Source of the DNA: Candidatus Kouleothrix ribensis
GTDB lineage: Bacteria > Chloroflexota > Chloroflexia > Chloroflexales > Roseiflexaceae
Length of the DNA: 64,000 nt
Assembly: GCA_016722075.1 (NCBI GenBank)
Contig: JADKGW010000001.1
Coordinates: 2,728,001-2,792,000, forward strand
Direction of reading: 5' to 3'
The notes below the pieces were generated by a model that did no database searches, was not told the DNA's origin, and saw only the letters and a list, made by a program, of their open reading frames with translations. Made by a program: the position numbers and the translations under genes. Below are positions 8,009 through 18,212 of the stretch, piece by piece (the first letter of the stretch is position 1; the number at the start of each line of letters is the position of its first letter).

Positions 8009-9922
8009 CTAGCGGCGCACCAGCGGCAGCGCCACGCGCGCACCGCCCACCAGCAGCCTCAGGCTGACCGAGCGGCTCAGGCCGGCGCCGTCGGCGTTGA
8101 TGGTGAAGCTATACCAGGTGCCGGGCAAGGCCGGGCCGGGGGCGTTGTTGTCGGTGATCGTGAGCAGGGCCTCGCCGGGCGGGGTGATGCTGCTGGGCGT
8201 AAGCTGCAGGCTGAACCCGGCCGGCGCCGCGCCGGTGCTGAGCATCACCGTACTGCCGAAGCTACCTTCTTTGCCGACGACGATACGGTAGGTTGCGGTT
8301 CCGCCGCGCGCTATCGCGATGGCTGCCGGCGTGGCTGCGAATGTGTAGCTGCTGCCGGCGGCTGCCACGCCGGTGCGCCGGTTGCTGCCGCGGCCGGTAC
8401 ACCAGCGGCAGATCGCGCCGGCGCTGCCGGGCAGATCGTAGGCCACCACGCCGCTGCTGGTCGTGCCGACAACGACCTCCAGATCGGCGTCGGCGTCGAT
8501 ATTCGCCACGGTGGGCGCGCCCAGGCCGCCGTTCCAGTCGTCGCCATAGGGCGCGGGCAGGTTGACGGCCTGCAGCGGGTTGCCGAGGTAGTCGAGGATG
8601 TGCAGCTGGCCGATCCGCCCGCCGCCATTCTGCGGCCACGAGGTAACGATCACCTCGGCCTTGCCGTCGCCGTCGAGATCGACGATCGCCGGCTCGGAGG
8701 CGAAGCGGATGCCGCTGCCGGGCAGCTTGTAGGGCCAGCTGCCATGCTCGGTTTTGTCGAGCCAGTAGGCGTGTAGCCGGCCGTCGTACGAGGGGTAGAT
8801 GATCTCTTGCTTGCCATCACCGTCGAGATCGGCCAGCGCCACGTTGGTGACGCTATTCTGGATGACGTTGTAATCTTGCGAGAGCGGGCCACTGCCCGGC
8901 TTGGCCTGCGGGATGACCGTCCAATCGTAGCCGCTGCCGCTCCAGCGCGTGCGATCGAGCTTGAGAATCCACGGCAGGTGGTACAGGTCGCCGTCGGGAT
9001 CGCCGATCGCACAGTTGTACACATCGCCAACGACAATCAGCTCGGGGGTGCCGTCGCCATCGACATCGGCGATGGCCGGGGCGCTGTTGGCGAAGTTGGG
9101 GCGGTGCTCGGTGCCGCAATTGGCGTAGCCGCGCAGGTCGGCGGCCTGGTCGACATGCACGCCAACCTGGCTCCAGACCTTATCGGCGCCATAGATCGAG
9201 CTCACCGCGAGCTGGTTGCCGGCGCGGTCGAGCGCAGTAATGTAGTGCGTATCGGTCGGGCCGAAGATCTCCTTGAAGCCGTCGCCGTTCATGTCGGCCA
9301 CCGCGACATTCTGGTTGTACATACCCCAGCCGTAGCCGGGTGTGCCGTCGCGCCGGGCCGGCCAGCCCGATCGGACGGTGCCGTTCGGCTCGTACACGCT
9401 CAGCTGCTTGGTCGCGCCGCCACTGGCACGCCCGACGATGATCTCGAGCTGGCCGTCGCTCTCGAGATCATCGACCGCCAGCGTGCGCAGCTCGCCGCCG
9501 CCGAACGGGTTGCGCGTCCACAGGGTAGTGCCGGTATTCGAGTAGACCGTCAGCTGGTCGCCGTTGCGGCCGGCGATCACCTCGGGCGTGCCGTCGCCAG
9601 TCAGGTCGGCTATAGCCACGCCGGGCCAGACGCGATTGGCACTGGCGCCGCGCCAGCGCAGGCTGCCGTCGGCGCCGTTCAGCGCGACCACATCGTACGA
9701 ACCCCAGATCACCTCGGGCGTACCATTGCCATCGAGGTCGGCCACGGCCGGCGACGAGTACCAGCCAGTCTGGCAGTAGTTGCTGAAGCAGCCGCCGCGC
9801 TGCCACTTGAGCACCGGTGCTGCCACTGTGGCCAGGTGGGCGCCGCGCGCTACCGGCGATCCGGCCAGACTCGCGAGCGCAGCCAGGCCGCAGCACACCA
9901 AGACCAGGCGAAGACGTTGCAT
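8009..9922 (-). CDS. Secreted FG-GAP/VCBS repeat protein
   Basis: A 637-residue exported protein with a signal peptide (MQRLRLVLVCCGLAALASL). At least seven FG-GAP/VCBS repeats follow, each with a calcium-loop motif such as VADLDGNGTPEV, IADLTGDGTPEV, VADMNGDGFKEI, IADVDGDGTPEL and LADLDGDGKQEI. Such repeats build an integrin-like beta-propeller. The last 130 residues look like an Ig-like domain (TPAAIAIARGGTATYRIVV). AAAGGAGC before ATG 9922 sets the start, against a longer open frame to 10027. Its role is probably surface adhesion or ligand binding; no catalytic motif is visible. Confidence 0.85.
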   Translation of the reverse strand: MQRLRLVLVCCGLAALASLAGSPVARGAHLATVAAPVLKWQRGGCFSNYCQTGWYSSPAVADLDGNGTPEVIWGSYDVVALNGADGSLRWRGASANRVWPGVAIADLTGDGTPEVIAGRNGDQLTVYSNTGTTLWTRNPFGGGELRTLAVDDLESDGQLEIIVGRASGGATKQLSVYEPNGTVRSGWPARRDGTPGYGWGMYNQNVAVADMNGDGFKEIFGPTDTHYITALDRAGNQLAVSSIYGADKVWSQVGVHVDQAADLRGYANCGTEHRPNFANSAPAIADVDGDGTPELIVVGDVYNCAIGDPDGDLYHLPWILKLDRTRWSGSGYDWTVIPQAKPGSGPLSQDYNVIQNSVTNVALADLDGDGKQEIIYPSYDGRLHAYWLDKTEHGSWPYKLPGSGIRFASEPAIVDLDGDGKAEVIVTSWPQNGGGRIGQLHILDYLGNPLQAVNLPAPYGDDWNGGLGAPTVANIDADADLEVVVGTTSSGVVAYDLPGSAGAICRWCTGRGSNRRTGVAAAGSSYTFAATPAAIAIARGGTATYRIVVGKEGSFGSTVMLSTGAAPAGFSLQLTPSSITPPGEALLTITDNNAPGPALPGTWYSFTINADGAGLSRSVSLRLLVGGARVALPLVRR

Positions 9923-10104
9923 GGACGTGCTCCTTTGCGAGCCATCGGCGAAGGGAAGCGCGCCGATGGAGGGTTGAATGATGCCCATATGCAACTGTAG
10001 CATAAAGTGGCTGCGCCGGCCTGTCATTGCTGGCCGCAGCGGCGCGCGATCGGGCGATTGAGATCAGTTTGTTATCAGCCTGGGGTGCCGCGCCCCACGC
10101 GCGC

Positions 10105-12084
10105 TCATGGTGTGTCGGCGCCGGCCGCGAGGCCGAGCCAGGCGCGGAACGCGGCGCGCTGCTCGGGCGTGCCCATGATCGCAATGCGCTGCCCGGCGGC
10201 GAGCAGCGTGCTGGGCGCGGGGTTGCTCTGCAGCGCGTCGTCGCACTGCAGAGCGGCGACCGAGGCGCCAGTGTGCTCGCGGATGCCGCTGTCGGCGATG
10301 CTCTGCCCGGCGAACGGTGCATCGGCCGGGAGCGTAAGCCATTCGATCTCGATCGTGCCACGTGCGCGCTGCAGCCGGCCGAGCAGCCGCGCGTTGGTGT
10401 CGAGCGACTGGAACGGCTGATAGTACTCGGTGCGCACAGCATCGCTCAGGTGGTCAATCTCGATAGCCGGCATGTCGAAGTGCAGCAGCGTCTGGCGCAC
10501 CAGCTCGAGCCCGGCCTCGAACTCGGGCTGCACGATCTCGTAGATGCCGAAACGCCGCAGGTGCTCGATCTGCGCCAGCCGCGCCGCCCGCGCGACGATA
10601 TGCAGGCCGGGGTTGAGTACACGCACTGCGCGCACCACCAGCTCGACATCGATCGCCGCTGCCACTACCACCAGCGCCAGCCTGGCCGTGTGGATATCGG
10701 CGGCCTCGAGCACCACCGTGCTGCTGGCATCACCGTAGATCACCGGCAGCCCGGCGGCTCTGGCCTGGTCAACCGCCTGCTGATCCTGGTCGATCACCAC
10801 GCAGGGCAGGCTCAGGCGCTGAAGCACGTCGGCGCTATAGCGGCCGACCTGCCCATAGCCCACGATCACGATATGGTCGCGCAGGCCGGCCTCGGGCAGG
10901 TGGAACGACTCACGCACAGCGGCGTGGCTGCGGCGCGCTAGCCAGGCGGATAGTGGGTCGACCAGGCGCGTGGCGAAGGGTGTCAGCACCATGGTGCTAA
11001 CGGCAGTCGCGAGGATCAGCGCAAAGTGATCGGGCGTAATGATGCCCTGAGCCAGGCCGACGCGCGCCAGCACAAACGCGAATTCGCCGATCTGGAACAG
11101 CCCCAGCCCGATAGCCAGCGCGGTTGGCCCGCTGTAGCCGAACGCGCGCGCCACGCCGCCGAAGATCAGGGCTTTGCCGGCCGCCACCAGCGCGACGACC
11201 AGCAGCACCGTGCCCAGGTTCGCCAGCAGGAAGGCCGGGTCGAGCAGCATGCCCACCGATACGAAGAACAACAGCCCGAACACATCGCGCAGTGGGATCA
11301 CATCGCTGAGCGCCTGGTGGCTATACTCCGACTCGCTGAGCACCATGCCGGCGACAAACGCGCCAAACGCGAACGACAGCCCAGCCAGGTAGGTCGCGTA
11401 GCCGATCCCAAGCCCGATCGCCAGCACCGACACCATAAATAACTCGCGCGAGTTCCACACTGCGATAGTCTTGAGCACGGCCGGGATGAGCCTGGTGCCG
11501 CCGTAGATCATCGCCGCCAGGAATGCTGCAGCGTAGATCACCGCCAGCCCAAGCCGCCACAGCACCGGCCCGGCTGCGCCGAGCGCGGGCAAAATGATCA
11601 GCATCGGCACCACCGCCAGATCCTGCACCACCAGCATGCCGACCATAACCCGGCTGGCCAGCGTGCCCATGCGGCCCTGGGCCATGAGTGTCTTAAGGAT
11701 CACCATGGTGCTCGAGAGCGACACGAGCGCACCGAGCCAGAGCGACTCGTACGCCGGCCAGCCGAGCATACGGCCCAGCCCAAAGCCCAGCGCGATCGTC
11801 AGCAGCAGCTGTAGTGGCGTGCCCAGGAAGGCGATCGTGCGTATGCGCCCGAGCTTCTGCAGGTTGAACTCGAGCCCGAGCGCGAACAGCAGCAGCGCCA
11901 CGCCGATCTCGGCCAGCAGCTCGATGTCGTGGATCTCGGTGACGGTGACGCCGCCGGTGTAGGGGCCAACTAAAATTCCGGCCACGATATAGCCAAGGAT
12001 GAGCGGCTGGCGCAGCCGCTGGGCAAGCAAGCCACCGATCAGCGCGGCAACCAGGATGATTGCGATATCGGCAGCGATGCCCAT
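10105..12084 (-). CDS. Kef-type monovalent cation/proton antiporter (CPA2) with RCK domain
   Basis: A 659-residue inner-membrane antiporter. About 12 transmembrane segments fill the first 390 residues, opening with a CPA2-like helix (LILGYIVAGILVGP). A Rossmann-type TrkA-N/RCK domain follows (HIVIVGYGQVGRYSADVL, then VIYGDASS), and a TrkA-C-like domain ends the protein (SIADSGIREHTGASVAAL). The RCK domain would gate the transporter in response to nucleotides. It lies 12 bases after the FadJ-like gene and is probably the last gene of the same transcript, an unusual neighbour for beta-oxidation. K+ or Na+ specificity is not clear. Confidence 0.9.
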   Translation of the reverse strand: MGIAADIAIILVAALIGGLLAQRLRQPLILGYIVAGILVGPYTGGVTVTEIHDIELLAEIGVALLLFALGLEFNLQKLGRIRTIAFLGTPLQLLLTIALGFGLGRMLGWPAYESLWLGALVSLSSTMVILKTLMAQGRMGTLASRVMVGMLVVQDLAVVPMLIILPALGAAGPVLWRLGLAVIYAAAFLAAMIYGGTRLIPAVLKTIAVWNSRELFMVSVLAIGLGIGYATYLAGLSFAFGAFVAGMVLSESEYSHQALSDVIPLRDVFGLLFFVSVGMLLDPAFLLANLGTVLLVVALVAAGKALIFGGVARAFGYSGPTALAIGLGLFQIGEFAFVLARVGLAQGIITPDHFALILATAVSTMVLTPFATRLVDPLSAWLARRSHAAVRESFHLPEAGLRDHIVIVGYGQVGRYSADVLQRLSLPCVVIDQDQQAVDQARAAGLPVIYGDASSTVVLEAADIHTARLALVVVAAAIDVELVVRAVRVLNPGLHIVARAARLAQIEHLRRFGIYEIVQPEFEAGLELVRQTLLHFDMPAIEIDHLSDAVRTEYYQPFQSLDTNARLLGRLQRARGTIEIEWLTLPADAPFAGQSIADSGIREHTGASVAALQCDDALQSNPAPSTLLAAGQRIAIMGTPEQRAAFRAWLGLAAGADTP

Positions 12085-12096
12085 TGTGCGTTCCTT

Positions 12097-14250
12097 CTAG
12101 GAGCGAAACGGCATGCCGCGCTCGGCGTGCTCGCGCAGCAGCGCCGGCGGGGTGAAGCGCGCGCCATATTGGCGGGCCAGCTCGGCGGCACGGGCGGCGA
12201 ACGCGCGCACCCCAACGTGGTTGACAAACTGCACGGCCCCGCCAGTCCAGCCAGGGAAGCCGATCGCGAAGATCGAGCCGATATTGGCATCGCGCACATG
12301 CTCGAGCACACCCTGCTCAAGGCAGCGCAGCGTCTCGAGCGCCTGCACGTAGAGCATGCGATCCTGCAGCTCGCGTACGTCCATAGGCGCGCCGCTGGGC
12401 CGGCTGCCGAACATGCTCAGGCGGGGCCACAGGCGCTTCTTGCTGCCGTCGCCGGGGTACTCGTAGAAGCCGGCGCCGCCGGCCTTGCCGGGCCGGCCGA
12501 ATTCGCCGAGCATGCGCCGGATCAGCGCCTCGCCGGCCGGCTCGTCGTAGGGCTGGCCGGCGCGCTCGGCGGCCGCGCGGGCCTCGTCGGCGATCGACAC
12601 CGCCAGCGTCAGGCTGACTTCGTCGAGCAGCGCCAGCGGCCCGGTGGGGAAGCCGGCCTGCAGCGCGGCATGCTCGATCGCGGCCGGCGGCAGCCCTTCG
12701 CTCAGCATGGCTGCGGCCTCGTTCAGGAAGGTGCGGATCACCCGCGAGGTGAAGAAGCCGCGCGAGTCGTTCACGACGATCGGGATCTTGCCGAGCTGCT
12801 GAACGTAGTCGTAGGCGCGCGCCAATGTTTCGGCGCTGGTTTGCCGGCCCTTGATGATCTCGACCAGCTGCATGCGGTCGACCGGCGAGAAGAAGTGCAA
12901 GCCGATGAAGCGCTCGGGCTGAGCAGCCGAATCGGCCAGCTCGCTGATCGGCAGCGACGAGGTATTCGAGGCGAAGATGCCGCCCGGCGCCAGTAGCGGC
13001 GCACACTCGCGCGTCACCTGCTGCTTGAGCGCGGTGTTCTCGAACACCGCCTCGACGATCAGGTCGCATCCGGCCAGGTCGGCCGGGTCGGCGGTGGCGT
13101 GGATGCGGCCGAGCAGCTCGGCCTGCTGGGTGGCGCTGATCTGGCCGCGCTCGACGCGCCGGCCGCTAACTCGGGCACTATAGGCTTTGCCGCGCTCGGC
13201 CAGCTCGGGCGTGGTGTCTTTCAGCACAGTGGCGATACCGCGCGCGGCGTTGGTATAGGCGATTGCGCTGCCCATCATGCCGGCGCCAAGCACACCCACG
13301 CGGTGCGCCTGCCAGTGCGGCACGCCGGCCGGGCGCGCCGCGCCGGCCTTGATCTCGTTCAGCTGGAAGAAGAACGTGCCGATCATATTCTTGGCCACCT
13401 GGCCGGTCACCAGCTGGGCGAAGTAGCGGCTCTCGATCCGGCTGGCTAGATCGAACTGCACCTGGGCGCCCTCGACCGCCGCGCTGAGGATGGCCTTGGG
13501 CGCCGGGTAGGCCCCGCCGCTCTGCGCGACCAGCACGGCCGGCGCGGCGCTCAGCAGCTGAGCCAGCTGCGGCGCGCCCGGCGCACCGCCGGGGATCGTG
13601 TAGCCCTTGCGATCCCAGGGCTGCTCGGGCGCGGGGTTGGCGGTGATCCAGGCGCGTGCCTGGGCCAGCATGCCGTCGCGGTCGGCGGCGAGCACGGCCA
13701 ACCCTAGCTCAGCGGCCTGGGCCGGCCGAAGCAGCCTGCCCTCGAGCAGGTAGGGCATGGTCGGCTGTAGCCCGAGCAGCCGCACCATACGCGTGATCCC
13801 GCCGCCGCCCGGCAGCAGCCCGAGCGTGACCTCGGGCAGGCCCAGCTGGATGCGCGGGTCGTTCAGCACCACGCGCTGGTGGCAGGCCAGCGCCAGCTCC
13901 CAGCCACCGCCCAGCGCGGCCCCGCCGATCAGCGCGACCACCGGGCGGCCCAGCCGCTCGAGCCGGCGCATCAGCGCCTTGATGCGCTCGACCTCACTGA
14001 AGATCGTTGCGGCGTCGCCAGGCCCGAGCGTGACGAACCACTTCAGATCGCCGCCGGCGAAGAAGGTCGGCTTAGCGCTAGCCAAGATCACGCCGGCGAT
14101 CTGGTCGCGCTCGGCTTCGATTATGTCGAGCACCTCGGCCAGCGCCGGCGCAAACTGCCGGTCGATCGTGTTGACCGGCTGGCCGGGCCAGTCCATCGTG
14201 AGGGTAACGATGCCGTCGTGCTCTTTGTGGTAGTGGAAATAGTTCTGCAT
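12097..14250 (-). CDS. fadJ: 3-hydroxyacyl-CoA dehydrogenase/enoyl-CoA hydratase (FadJ/FadB-like)
   Basis: A 717-residue bifunctional enzyme catalysing hydration and NAD-dependent oxidation in fatty-acid beta-oxidation. The crotonase domain (about 1-200) keeps both catalytic Glu residues, in GGGWELALA and LPEVTLGLLPGGGG. The Rossmann domain begins at about residue 315 with GVLGAGMMGSAIA, and the dehydrogenase His is in GLHFFSPVDRMQLVEII. The C-terminal helical domain is present. Length matches FadJ of Escherichia coli. It is followed by the antiporter gene and preceded by the thiolase, as in fadIJ order. Confidence 0.93.
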   Translation of the reverse strand: MQNYFHYHKEHDGIVTLTMDWPGQPVNTIDRQFAPALAEVLDIIEAERDQIAGVILASAKPTFFAGGDLKWFVTLGPGDAATIFSEVERIKALMRRLERLGRPVVALIGGAALGGGWELALACHQRVVLNDPRIQLGLPEVTLGLLPGGGGITRMVRLLGLQPTMPYLLEGRLLRPAQAAELGLAVLAADRDGMLAQARAWITANPAPEQPWDRKGYTIPGGAPGAPQLAQLLSAAPAVLVAQSGGAYPAPKAILSAAVEGAQVQFDLASRIESRYFAQLVTGQVAKNMIGTFFFQLNEIKAGAARPAGVPHWQAHRVGVLGAGMMGSAIAYTNAARGIATVLKDTTPELAERGKAYSARVSGRRVERGQISATQQAELLGRIHATADPADLAGCDLIVEAVFENTALKQQVTRECAPLLAPGGIFASNTSSLPISELADSAAQPERFIGLHFFSPVDRMQLVEIIKGRQTSAETLARAYDYVQQLGKIPIVVNDSRGFFTSRVIRTFLNEAAAMLSEGLPPAAIEHAALQAGFPTGPLALLDEVSLTLAVSIADEARAAAERAGQPYDEPAGEALIRRMLGEFGRPGKAGGAGFYEYPGDGSKKRLWPRLSMFGSRPSGAPMDVRELQDRMLYVQALETLRCLEQGVLEHVRDANIGSIFAIGFPGWTGGAVQFVNHVGVRAFAARAAELARQYGARFTPPALLREHAERGMPFRS

Positions 14251-14363
14251 AACGTATCCTTGCTGTAGCCCTCGCCCTGCCGGGTATGCTATTCAGCTAC
14301 GCTGGCCCGCCTGGCACACACTGCATTCTCCCGCTCTCCCGATCGGGTAGGAGGGTGAGCGGA

Positions 14364-15578
<1,215 letters not shown>

Positions 15579-15592
15579 ATGATGATTCCTTG

Positions 15593-15728
15593 GGTTGCAG
15601 GTTGCAGGTTGCAGGTTGGCAGGTTGCAGGTTGCAGGTTGGCGGGTTGCAGGTTGCAGGTTGGCGGGTTGCAGGTTGCAGGTTGCAGGTTGGCGGGTTGC
15701 AGGTTGCAGGTTGCAGGTTGCAGGTTGC
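15593..15728. repeat. Heptamer minisatellite (GGTTGCA)n with inverted tail
   Basis: About 19 copies of a 7-base unit, GGTTGCA or the variant GGTTGGC/GGTTGGCG, run head to tail. From 15728 the strand switches: AACCTGC, the exact complement of GCAGGTT, recurs at 15729-15752, followed by degenerate AACTTTC/AACCTGCC copies to 15779. The block lies between the dehydrogenase stop and the thiolase start, inside a same-strand gene series. Short runs of the unit recur near 42325, 49163 and 49661. Confidence 0.85.
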
Positions 15729-15783
15729 TAACCTGCTAACCTGCTAACCTTCCAACTTTCTAACTTTCTAACCTGCCAACGCT

Positions 15784-16929
15784 CTAGCGTTCTAACAACG
15801 CCCGCCCGATGATCTCCTTCATAATTTCGGTGGTGCCGCCATAGATCGTCTGCACACGCGTGTCGAGGTACATGCGCGCGATCGGGTATTCGAGCATGTA
15901 GCCGTAGCCGCCGTGCAGCTGCAGGCACTGGTCGACCACGCGCTTCTGCAGCTCGGTCGCCCACCATTTGGCCATAGCGGCCTCGTCGGCGCTCAGCTCG
16001 CGGCGGTTGTGCGCCTGGATGCATGTATCGACGAAGCTGCGCCCGATCGTCAGCTCGGTCTTGATCTCAGCCAGCGTGAAGCGCGTGTTCTGCAGCTCGG
16101 CGATCGGCCGGCCGAAGGCCTGGCGCTGCTTACAGTAGGCGATCGTCCATTCTAGCGCCACCTCGGCCGCAGCCACTGCGCTGACGGCGATCGTCAGGCG
16201 TTCTTGCGGCAGCTGCTGCATCAGGTAGCCGAAGCCCGCGCCTTCTTCGCCGAGCAGATTGGCAGCTGGCACGCGCACATCGTCGAAAAACAGCTCGGCG
16301 GTGTCCTGCGCGTGCAGCCCGATCTTCTCGAGGTTGCGGCCGCGGCGGTAGCCGGGCATATCGCGCTCGACCACCAGCAGGCTGATGCCGCCGTGCGCGC
16401 GGGCCGGGTCGGTGCGCGCCACCACAATCACCAGGTCGTTCAGGATGCCGTTGGAGATGAAGGTCTTCTGCCCGTTCAGCAGGTAGCTGTCGCCGTCACG
16501 AATAGCGCTCGCGCGAATGCCGGCCAGGTCGCTGCCGGCGGCTGGCTCGGTCATGGCGATGGCGCCGACCCACTCGCCGCTGGCGAGCCTGGGCAGCCAG
16601 CGGTGCTGCTGCTCGGGCGTGGCGTAGCGCAGCAGGTAGGGGATGACGATGTCGTTGTGGATGCCCATGCCGATGCCCATGTAGCACCCGCGGGCCAGCT
16701 CCTCGACGATCACCGTGTTGTAGCGGTAGTCGCGCAGGCCGGCGCCGCCGAGCGCCTCGGGCACATCGGTGCCTAGGAAGCCCTGCCGGCCGGCCTTCTG
16801 CCACAGCGCGCGCGGCACCACGCCGGCCTGCTCCCAGGCCTGGTAGTGCGGGGCAACCTCGCGCTCGAGGAAGGTGCGGAACGAGTCGCGGAACATGATC
16901 TGCTCGGCGTCGAAAAGCGTTCGCTTCAT
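15784..16929 (-). CDS. Acyl-CoA dehydrogenase
   Basis: FAD-dependent enzyme introducing the 2,3 double bond into acyl-CoA. The 381-residue protein has the family length, the MTEPAAGSDLAGI flavin/substrate motif, a NGQKTFISNG segment, and the C-terminal LQLHGGYGYMLEYPIAR and IYGGTTEIMKEIIGR blocks; the Glu in GGTTEIM is at the medium-chain-type catalytic position. GGAGAG four bases before ATG 16929 defines the start, so the longer open frame is discarded. It starts 19 bases downstream of holA and probably shares its transcript. Confidence 0.92.
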   Translation of the reverse strand: MKRTLFDAEQIMFRDSFRTFLEREVAPHYQAWEQAGVVPRALWQKAGRQGFLGTDVPEALGGAGLRDYRYNTVIVEELARGCYMGIGMGIHNDIVIPYLLRYATPEQQHRWLPRLASGEWVGAIAMTEPAAGSDLAGIRASAIRDGDSYLLNGQKTFISNGILNDLVIVVARTDPARAHGGISLLVVERDMPGYRRGRNLEKIGLHAQDTAELFFDDVRVPAANLLGEEGAGFGYLMQQLPQERLTIAVSAVAAAEVALEWTIAYCKQRQAFGRPIAELQNTRFTLAEIKTELTIGRSFVDTCIQAHNRRELSADEAAMAKWWATELQKRVVDQCLQLHGGYGYMLEYPIARMYLDTRVQTIYGGTTEIMKEIIGRALLER

Positions 16930-16948
16930 GGCACTCTCCGCAGGCCTG

Positions 16949-17896
16949 CTACGCACACAGCTCGACCACCAGCAGCTCGAGGCCGGTCTCGGCGTCCATG
17001 CGGCCGGTCTTACTGGCGTGATCAAGCTCGAGCAGGCGGTCGTGCAGGCGGGCCAGCTCGGCATCGGAGAAACCGCGCACCTGGTCGAGCGCCTTGCGCA
17101 CCACGAACGGGCGCTGGCCCAGCCTGGCGGCGATGTCGTCGGGGCGCATGCGCTGGCCGGCCAGATCCTTCACGCCCAGCAGGATGCGCACCTGGCGCGC
17201 GATCATGAATAGCAGATAGGTGGCGGCCTGGCCGTCGTCGAGCAGGCGCCGCAGGCTCTGCAGCGCTGCGCCGCGCCGGCGGCTGCTCAGCTCGTCGATG
17301 AACGCGAACAGGTTCTGCTCGTGCCCATCTTGCACCAGCAGATCGACCTGCGCGGTGGTGATGCGCCCGCCGCGCCCGACGTAGCTGGCAAGCTTGTCGA
17401 GCTCGCTCATCAGCGCGCGGCCCTGGTTGCCGGCGAAGCCAACCAGCCGTTGGGCGGCGGGGCCGTCGAGCTGCACACCGCGCGTGCTGGCGCGCTCGCT
17501 CAGCCAGCGCAGCAGCTCGGGGCCTTCCCTGGGCAGAAACTCACGCGTATCGGCGACCTTCTTAAGGTAGCTAAACACCGCGCCGCGCTTGTCGAACTCC
17601 TCGCTCTCGACGAACACCAGATCGCAGGTGGCCGGCACGCGCTCGAGGTAAGCGCGCAGCTCATCGCGCTCTTTACCGGCCTTCTGGTGCTTGAGCAGGT
17701 CGTTCACAATCACCATGCGCCGGTCGGCCAGGAATGGGAACGCCTCGCACGCGGCGATCAGCGCGTCGAGCCTGGCCCGCCGCCCGTCGATCGTGGTCAT
17801 ATTCAGATCGGCCAGATCGGGCGGCACGCCGGCCTTGAGCGCCGCAAGCGCCTCGGTGCGCGCATATTCGTCGGGGCCGTAGAGCAGGTAGAGCAT
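16949..17896 (-). CDS. holA: DNA polymerase III delta subunit
   Basis: Clamp-loader subunit that opens the beta sliding clamp. The 315-residue product begins MLYLLYGPDEYARTEAL, the usual HolA opening. It carries the AEAFPFLADRRMVIV-type segment (here ACEAFPFLADRRMVIV) and a helical C-terminus with LLFMIARQVRILLGVKDL, matching family length and order. The frame is open to 17932, but ATG 17896 fits the family start. It is the first gene of a same-strand series leading into fatty-acid oxidation genes. Confidence 0.9.
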   Translation of the reverse strand: MLYLLYGPDEYARTEALAALKAGVPPDLADLNMTTIDGRRARLDALIAACEAFPFLADRRMVIVNDLLKHQKAGKERDELRAYLERVPATCDLVFVESEEFDKRGAVFSYLKKVADTREFLPREGPELLRWLSERASTRGVQLDGPAAQRLVGFAGNQGRALMSELDKLASYVGRGGRITTAQVDLLVQDGHEQNLFAFIDELSSRRRGAALQSLRRLLDDGQAATYLLFMIARQVRILLGVKDLAGQRMRPDDIAARLGQRPFVVRKALDQVRGFSDAELARLHDRLLELDHASKTGRMDAETGLELLVVELCA

Positions 17897-17961
17897 GGGT
17901 TGCGTGTTACACGTGAAGGGGCGACCTGACAAAAGGCCCTACAGCTGACGCAAACGGGCTA

Positions 17962-18052
17962 GTTTCGAACCTGCTCACGCAGGTGGGTGCCCGCCCGTAG
18001 GCATCTGCGGCCCGCCGCATATCCCACATTGGAGCAAGGCTCCCTTCGAAAC
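17962..18052. other. Multi-branched foldable element in a divergent intergenic region
   Basis: The 316-base gap between holA and the VWA gene contains a nested set of complementary arms. A closing 8-bp helix GTTTCGAA/TTCGAAAC (17962-17969, 18045-18052) encloses CCTGC/GCAGG with loop TCAC (17970-17983), TGGG/CCCA (17984-17987, 18023-18026) around TGCGG/CCGCA (18006-18019), and GGAGC/GCTCC (18031-18043). This is a plausible multi-branch RNA or DNA structure, but it matches no RNA family I know, and it could be a decayed mobile repeat. Confidence 0.4.
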
Positions 18053-18212
18053 TGTGTTGGCTCGAAACAACACCCGCCCACGTGCAGCGTAGGGCCAGCT
18101 GATGATAGCACGTCGGGGCTGATTCGGCAAACGCGATCGGCTGGAACAAATTCGAAAATCGTTCGTCATATGCATACGCCCTGAAGATCAGCCGTGAGCC
18201 TGGGAGGTAGGT

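Noticed and set aside
17962..18052. tRNA gene suggested by a GGTTCGAA-like stretch on the minus strand
   Set aside because: No acceptor stem with anticodon and D arms in the right spacing; the GGTTCGAA lies at the outer helix, not in a T loop.
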